Shown in pieces: positions 26,300 to 28,461 of a stretch of 28,461 nt of DNA. The stretch spans positions 1 through 28,461 of the IMG/VR virus record IMGVR_UViG_3300009507_000088. One strand, written 5' to 3'. The position numbers and the translations under genes were made by a program. The notes below the pieces were generated by a model. The model was not told the DNA's origin. It made no database searches and worked only from the letters and a program-made list of their open reading frames with translations. This DNA comes from a virus. Within the stretch, counting starts at the first letter, position 1. Each line of letters opens with the position of its first letter.

Positions 26300-26998
26300 A
26301 TGAACTTACCAAAAATAACTACTCCAAAATATTCTCTTACCATTCCGTCAAATGGTAAAAAAATAGAATTTAGGCCTTTCTTAGTTAAAGAAGAAAAGCT
26401 ATTATTACTAGCTCAGGAATCTAAAAAGACTTCAGAAATTACAAAGGCAATTAATGACGTTATTGGGTCTTGTACATTTGGAAATATTAATTTTAATGAT
26501 CTGACAAACTTCGACGTTGAATATATTTTCCTTAAGTTAAGAGCAAAGAGCGTTGGCGAAGTCGCAGAAGTTTCTGTCAAATGCAAACATTGTGAAGCAT
26601 CTAACGAAATTGAAATTAACTTAGATGAAATAGAAGTTAATAAAAAAGAGCCGTTGCCTGATAAGGTAATGCTAACAGATAAAATTGGTATTATCCCACG
26701 TTATATTTCAGCCGCCTCTTTAGGCGTAGATGTTGGAGATGATGTTAATGATATGTTTTCATTTTATATTAGAAGCGTAATTGAAAGCATTTTTGATGAG
26801 AATGAAGTATATCCAATTTCGCAAACAAGTAAAGAGGATTTAGACGAATTTATCAATAGTCTTAATCGAGAGCAAATGAGCAAGATCGAAGAAATTATTG
26901 AATGCGCGCCAAAGCTTGAAAAGGAAATACAATTTAAATGCGTTAAGTGTAAAAAAGATAATACATATGTTCTTTCAGGCGCAGAGAGTTTTTTCTAG
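26300..26998 (+). CDS. 26: Gp26-like baseplate hub / tail-assembly protein (232 aa)
   Basis: The N-terminus (KITTPKYSLTIPSNGKKIEF, then RPFLVKEEKLLLLAQE) and the CxxC pairs at residues 95-98 (KCKHC) and 214-217 (KCVKC) match the T4 gp26 family (T4_baseplate, PF12322; T4 gp26: 208 aa). The four cysteines could bind zinc. A TATAAATT near-match to the late box lies two bases before the ATG. The last sense codons, TTT TTC before TAG, form a T_TTT_TTC slippery heptamer, and the -1 frame stays open for 59 more codons, suggesting a longer second product of about 291 aa. The gene sits between a tube-fold protein and the tape measure. Confidence 0.82.
   Translation: MNLPKITTPKYSLTIPSNGKKIEFRPFLVKEEKLLLLAQESKKTSEITKAINDVIGSCTFGNINFNDLTNFDVEYIFLKLRAKSVGEVAEVSVKCKHCEASNEIEINLDEIEVNKKEPLPDKVMLTDKIGIIPRYISAASLGVDVGDDVNDMFSFYIRSVIESIFDENEVYPISQTSKEDLDEFINSLNREQMSKIEEIIECAPKLEKEIQFKCVKCKKDNTYVLSGAESFF
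26989..26995 (+). promoter_or_regulatory. Predicted -1 ribosomal frameshift site T_TTT_TTC
   Basis: The heptamer lies in phase with gp26 (AGT TTT TTC TAG), giving XXY YYZ in the zero frame, and the stop follows at once. AGG stands 10 bases upstream and could act as a stimulating Shine-Dalgarno-like site. AGAGAG (26983-26988) and CTCTCT (27004-27009) could pair around it. Activity is inferred. Confidence 0.65.
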
Positions 26999-27174
26999 TA
27001 TGCCTCTCTCATGAGTCTTTGTTTAATTATTATAAGACCAACTTTGCTTTAATGCAACATCATAAATATAGTTTAACAGAACTTGAGAATATGATGCCAT
27101 GGGAGAGGGAAATTTATATTTCCTTATTACTTGAATGGATAAAAGAAGAGAACGAAAAGCAGAAAAATCAATAA
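26995..27174 (+). CDS. -1-frame extension of gp26, tail-assembly-chaperone-like (59 codons)
   Basis: After a -1 slip the frame reads LVCLSHESLFNYYKTNFA, then LMQHHKYSLTELENMMPW and EREIYISLLLEWIKEENEK to a TAA at 27172-27174. The pattern 'x-Leu-x-x-(I/L)-(E)-x-M-P-W-x-x-(R/E)-x-Y...L...(I/L)-(K/R)-E-E-N' is typical of the downstream partner of frameshifted tail-assembly chaperones. The first in-frame ATG is at 27052, already inside the conserved-looking part and without a ribosome site; two earlier ATGs (27000, 27011) are in other frames and end at once. So expression as a fusion to gp26 is the simplest reading; independent initiation at 27052 is the alternative. Confidence 0.7.
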   Translation, partial: LVCLSHESLFNYYKTNFALMQHHKYSLTELENMMPWEREIYISLLLEWIKEENEKQKNQ

Positions 27175-27183
27175 AGATATCTA

Positions 27184-27191
27184 TATAAATA
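27184..27191 (+). promoter_or_regulatory. T4-type late promoter box before the tape measure
   Basis: A perfect TATAAATA on the plus strand, eight bases before the ATG at 27200 and ten bases after the TAA of the -1-frame extension. Confidence 0.6.
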
Positions 27192-27199
27192 TAATATAG

Positions 27200-28461
27200 A
27201 TGGAAACGCCAAGTAATACTAATAATAATACTAATAATAATTCTATTATAGGCCCTATAATTGCTTCTTTACAGAAAGAATTTATAAGTGGGCTTAATGA
27301 ATTAAAGGGTATTGGTATAGCAACTTTAAAGAAAAGTGTTGCCAATAAAATTGAAACAAATACATTATTAAGTAGTGGTAATAAATTACTTGAGTTCATT
27401 GCTAGTGATAATCAAAAAAATGTTGATGCTATCAAGGATTTACAAAAGGATTTATCGGCATCATCTAAAAGTTCTATAGCCGCTATTAAAGAACAAAGTG
27501 AAGAATTCCAAGGGTCTATAGATAATTTATCAAAGGTTGTTAACCAACCCTCAATAATTAAAGAAACTATAGTTAATAATGATAAAGAAACTATAGTTAA
27601 TAATGATGATAAAGAAACTATAGTTAAGCCTGCGCCGCTACCTAAAATGTTTACTGATAGGGCTTCTTTATTTAATGCGCCCAAATTACTAGATCCTGTT
27701 GCACAGGACAGAGGCCTTAAAGTTCTAAAAAAGATAGCCGAAGGCAACGGGCTTTTAAATGCAAATGCAGAAGAGCTAAAATCAATATCTTTACTAACTA
27801 AAAAAGCTAATAAGACTGAGAGCGACAGTTTTAGTTTTGAAAAAATGATGGCTAGGAAATTGGCTTTAAATAAAAAAGAATCCGAAGCCGAAGCCGCTAA
27901 AAAAGGACAAAGTTCAGGCAAGATGGTTAAAGAATTTATTAAAGATAACGGATGGCTTACTAATATATTAGGTTCTTTATCTTTAATAGGTGGAGTGATT
28001 GTTGGCTTTGTTGGCGAAGTGATTAGAAAAATAAAATCATTTAAAATTGTAAAATCAATTCTTAAAATTTTCGAACCAGTCAAGAATTTCTTTAGCGCTA
28101 TTGGAAAAGCTTTTCGCTCTGCTGCTTCTACTTTCAGCAAAGCGTTTGACTTTATAAAACCCGTATTCAATTTCATTAAAGGGCTTGGGTCAGGCGGAAA
28201 AATTTCAAAATTCTTCAGTGCTATCTCTAAGTTTTTTAAAATAGGTATTAAAATTGGAGCAACTCTAGCCAAAAGTATTCCGATTATAGGCCAAGTTATA
28301 ATGATTATTGAAGGTCTTGTTTTTGGAGTCATGGGCGCCTTTAAAGGTTTTACCGAAACTGAAGGTAATATTATTCAAAAAATCGCCGGAGGACTTATTG
28401 GATTTATTAAGGGTGCGATTGAAGGTGTCTTTGGCGGACTTATTAATCTAGTGATAGACGG
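27200..28461 (+). CDS. Tail tape-measure-like protein, gp29 equivalent (cut by window end)
   Basis: The frame opens at ATG 27200 and runs to the window edge (420 codons seen). The first 20 residues are Asn/Thr-rich (METPSNTNNNTNNNS). Residues about 20-240 are mainly helical and charged (KDLQKDLSASSKSSIAA; KESEAEAAKKGQ). At 121-140 lies a repeated KETIVNND unit. From 251 hydrophobic Gly-rich segments begin (LSLIGGVIVGFVGEVI; then about 360-381 IPIIGQVIMIIEGLVFG, and 390-420). Amphipathic helices with hydrophobic stretches fit a tape measure, which sets tail length and may enter the host membrane. Position after gp26 and the chaperone-like extension supports this. The C-terminus and final length are unseen. 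Confidence 0.68.
   Translation, partial: METPSNTNNNTNNNSIIGPIIASLQKEFISGLNELKGIGIATLKKSVANKIETNTLLSSGNKLLEFIASDNQKNVDAIKDLQKDLSASSKSSIAAIKEQSEEFQGSIDNLSKVVNQPSIIKETIVNNDKETIVNNDDKETIVKPAPLPKMFTDRASLFNAPKLLDPVAQDRGLKVLKKIAEGNGLLNANAEELKSISLLTKKANKTESDSFSFEKMMARKLALNKKESEAEAAKKGQSSGKMVKEFIKDNGWLTNILGSLSLIGGVIVGFVGEVIRKIKSFKIVKSILKIFEPVKNFFSAIGKAFRSAASTFSKAFDFIKPVFNFIKGLGSGGKISKFFSAISKFFKIGIKIGATLAKSIPIIGQVIMIIEGLVFGVMGAFKGFTETEGNIIQKIAGGLIGFIKGAIEGVFGGLINLVID
27560..27625 (+). repeat. In-frame tandem repeat in the tape-measure gene
   Basis: Two exact 24-base copies (27560-27583 and 27584-27607) encode KETIVNND. A GAT codon follows, then a third copy truncated to 15 bases (27611-27625, KETIV). 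Exact identity in DNA points to recent slippage or duplication. Confidence 0.85.

Noticed and set aside
27000-27052. Independent small gene starting at ATG 27000 or 27011
   Set aside because: Both ATGs are in other frames and meet stops after a few codons; the chaperone-like frame has no ATG until 27052.
27412-28332. A 306-aa open frame on the minus strand
   Set aside because: It lies wholly antisense to the tape-measure-like frame, is very rich in Leu/Ile/Ser/Pro as antisense of AT-rich helix-coding DNA, and has no promoter box or ribosome site.
1-28461. tRNA genes, CRISPR arrays, insertion sequences, attachment sites
   Set aside because: I saw no cloverleaf-like segment, regular repeat-spacer array, transposase or integrase motif, and almost no non-coding room for them.

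Overview
The window is part of the virion-assembly region of a T4-like contractile-tailed phage (a myovirus). The DNA is AT-rich. Gene content and order (gp48, gp53, gp27, gp5, gp25, gp6, gp7/8/10 equivalents, with gp4 and gp26 on the other strand) match marine T4-like phages such as cyanomyophages and pelagimyophages better than coliphage T4. AT-rich start regions, absence of host-type genes and T4-type late boxes (TATAAATA) fit a phage of an AT-rich marine bacterium. A SAR11-type host is plausible, but the window does not prove it.

Layout. Two divergent late blocks share a 32-bp gap at 24568-24599. Leftward (minus strand) from 24567 to position 1 lie: gp48 tube cap, gp53 wedge, gp27 hub, an OB-fold/CHAP hub enzyme, a separate beta-helical needle with an HxH tip, an unassigned 511-aa protein, gp25, gp6, a 1456-aa gp7-position protein, gp8, an 1847-aa gp10-position/DUF4815-like protein, a 71-aa coiled-coil protein, and a long tail fibre cut by the window start. 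Rightward (plus strand) from 24600 lie: gp4 head-completion nuclease, an unassigned 205-aa protein (possibly gp2), a gp19/gp54-like tube-fold protein, gp26, a -1-frame extension of gp26, and a tape-measure-like protein cut by the window end. Coding density is close to complete. There are no tRNAs, insertion sequences, CRISPR arrays or gene-free stretches over 300 bases.

How the genes work together. The minus block encodes the hub, spike, wedge and host-contact parts of the baseplate. The plus block encodes DNA-end/head completion, a tube-fold protein, the gp26 pair and the tape measure. Seven perfect TATAAATA boxes, each just upstream of a start codon, divide the blocks into late transcription units: 48-53-27-5-needle-511aa, 25-6-7, 8-10-71aa, fibre, 4, 205aa-tube-26, and tape measure.

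Most notable points: (1) gp26 ends on a perfect T_TTT_TTC slippery heptamer directly before its stop, and the -1 frame continues for 59 residues with a tail-assembly-chaperone-like sequence, in the classic place between a tube-fold protein and the tape measure; (2) the gp7-position protein carries two FGE-sulfatase/C-type-lectin-like domains, one apparently inserted inside the other; (3) the T4 gp5 functions are split between two genes, with a CHAP-type enzyme where T4 has lysozyme and an HxH metal-binding tip on the needle; (4) the tail fibre carries RCC1-like blades.
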